NCBI GenBank assembly: GCA_937967705.1
Contig: CALCJG010000207.1
Span: 1 to 15,221 of the forward strand
Direction: 5' to 3'
DNA: 15,221 bases
DNA from: an uncultured Spirochaetia bacterium
GTDB lineage: Bacteria; Spirochaetota; UBA4802; JAGODF01
Shown: piece after piece, positions 14,369-15,221 of the stretch
Layout: each line of letters starts with the position of its first letter
How positions within the stretch are numbered: the stretch's first letter is position 1
Made by a program: the position numbers and the translations under genes
The notes under the pieces: model-generated
What the model was told of the DNA's origin: nothing
The model's database searches: none
The model's input: the letters and a program-made list of their open reading frames with translations, nothing else

Positions 14369-15221
14369 TCAAGACATCCCCTTTGAACCATCCACTGGCA
14401 GATGGACGATAAAGTTCGCACCGATTCCGGGATAAGATTCCACCTCCATATCCCCCCCATGATTTTCCTTGACTATAAAATAGGAGACAGAGAGCCCGAG
14501 CCCGGTCCCGATCCCCACCTCCTTGGTGGTAAAGAAGGGCTCAAAAACCCTTTTTTTCACTTCTTCCGGTATCCCCGGCCCGTTGTCTTCCACTTCTATT
14601 CGGACAGTATGATCCTCCCGTTTGAGTCTCAGGATGATCCTCGGCTTTATGTCCTGATAATGACGCTCGTGCATGGCCTGAGCCGCGTTTTTCAGAAGGT
14701 TAAGAAGCACCTGCTGAATCTCTGTGCCGACACATTGCACCACAGGTATGTCGTCCTGGTATTCCCTGACGATCTCGATATGGCGGAAATCGTAACGCTT
14801 TTTGAGGTCGTAATCGTTAGACGCAAGCTCAACGGCCCTGTTGACAAGATCGACCATGTCTGTCGGCATCTTTCGCGTCTCGCTCTTTCTGCTGAAGCTG
14901 AGCATGTTGTCCACTATCCTGGAGGCTCTTTCCGCCATGGAGACAAGTCCCTCGAGCATACTCCTCACTTCCCGCTTCTGGAGATACTCCCTCATCTTCT
15001 CTAGTTCGATGCCGCACTCCCTGGCTATCTGAATATTCTTCTCGATATCGGCGAAAATACGCCGCAGTATGTTCTGCGCCCCCAGCAGAATCCCCCCCAG
15101 GGGATTGTTGATCTCATGCGCCATTCCTGCGGCAAGCCCGCCCACGGACATCATCTTTTCCGTCTGTATCATCATCTCCTCGATGCGGACCCTCGCCGTA
15201 ATGTCGTCAAGACGCACCACA
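14369..15221 (-). CDS. Sensor histidine kinase, partial (N-terminus beyond window)
   Basis: Only the kinase core is inside the window, about 284 residues; the frame is still open at base 15221. The first visible residues, VRLDDITARVRIEEMM, match the end of the last PAS domain of the neighbouring kinase, so more sensory domains probably lie to the right. The H-box is GMAHEINNPLGG. The ATPase part shows NLLKNAAQAM, EDNGPGIP, FEPFFTTK and GTGLGL, so the catalytic core looks intact. By eye about two thirds of residues match the downstream kinase, and about nine tenths across the H-box block. The apparent start codon at 15220 is an internal Val. It ends 115 bp before the next kinase GTG with no visible terminator, so one transcript may carry both kinases and the receiver. 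Confidence 0.93.
   Translation of the reverse strand, partial: VVRLDDITARVRIEEMMIQTEKMMSVGGLAAGMAHEINNPLGGILLGAQNILRRIFADIEKNIQIARECGIELEKMREYLQKREVRSMLEGLVSMAERASRIVDNMLSFSRKSETRKMPTDMVDLVNRAVELASNDYDLKKRYDFRHIEIVREYQDDIPVVQCVGTEIQQVLLNLLKNAAQAMHERHYQDIKPRIILRLKREDHTVRIEVEDNGPGIPEEVKKRVFEPFFTTKEVGIGTGLGLSVSYFIVKENHGGDMEVESYPGIGANFIVHLPVDGSKGMS
14400..15190 (-). repeat. Kinase-core paralogous segment, copy 2
   Basis: This is the partner of the segment at 10858-11650, about 3.5 kb away in direct orientation. Shared tracts include 15147-15166 (same 20 bases as 11603-11622) and the stretch around GGGGATTGTTGATCTCATG. Unequal recombination between the two could delete the long sensory part of the complete kinase or swap sensors. 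Confidence 0.75.

Noticed and set aside
2006..15221. Signs of a defence island, prophage or transposon
   Set aside because: No transposase, integrase, nuclease, toxin-antitoxin or flanking terminal repeats were seen; the repeats present are explained by kinase paralogy.

Overview
The window looks like a chromosomal segment of a Gram-negative bacterium. The best guess is the former Deltaproteobacteria (Desulfobacterota). The reasons are an ADP-heptose/LPS-core gene set, large PAS/GAF-rich NtrB-type histidine kinases, a cytidylate-kinase-like gene beside lysS, and middling G+C with purine-rich Shine-Dalgarno sites. That placement is inference from gene style, not from a marker phylogeny. No tRNA, rRNA, CRISPR array, insertion sequence or phage gene was seen, and no gene-free stretch exceeds 300 bases.

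Layout. (1) Positions 1-1933, plus strand: the 3' three-quarters of lysS (class II lysyl-tRNA synthetase), then a cytidylate-kinase-like protein with an eroded P-loop, closed by a strong bidirectional hairpin terminator at 1954-1985. (2) Positions 2006-6936, minus strand: a compact operon read ugd, gmhA, hldE, GT9 heptosyltransferase, gmhB. It supplies UDP-glucuronate and nearly the whole route from sedoheptulose 7-phosphate to ADP-heptose, plus one transferase to use it. Only the epimerase HldD is absent. (3) Positions 6937-7232: a divergent control region of about 296 bp with two facing TTGACA-type elements in a near-perfect inverted repeat. (4) Positions 7233-9733, plus strand: a PTS Enzyme I (ptsI) translationally coupled (TAATG) to a class I SAM methyltransferase. 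(5) Positions 9801-10436, plus strand: a TetR-type regulator whose near-consensus promoter places +1 on its own ATG, predicting a leaderless mRNA. (6) Positions 10454-15221, minus strand: a two-component cluster. It holds a partial histidine kinase running off the right edge, a 1140-residue soluble multi-PAS/GAF kinase with a closely related kinase core, and a stand-alone receiver protein overlapping the kinase by ATGA.

How they work together. The heptose operon makes and transfers inner-core LPS sugars. The two-component genes look like a signalling unit in which two related kinases could feed one receiver-only protein. Enzyme I without a neighbouring HPr or EII suggests a regulatory or distributed PTS. 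Most genes are well-known families. The points that stand out are the predicted leaderless tetR, the mirrored promoter elements, the duplicated kinase core and unusual PAS pair, and the degenerate nucleotide-binding loop in the kinase-like protein. I did not find a clearly new biological system here.
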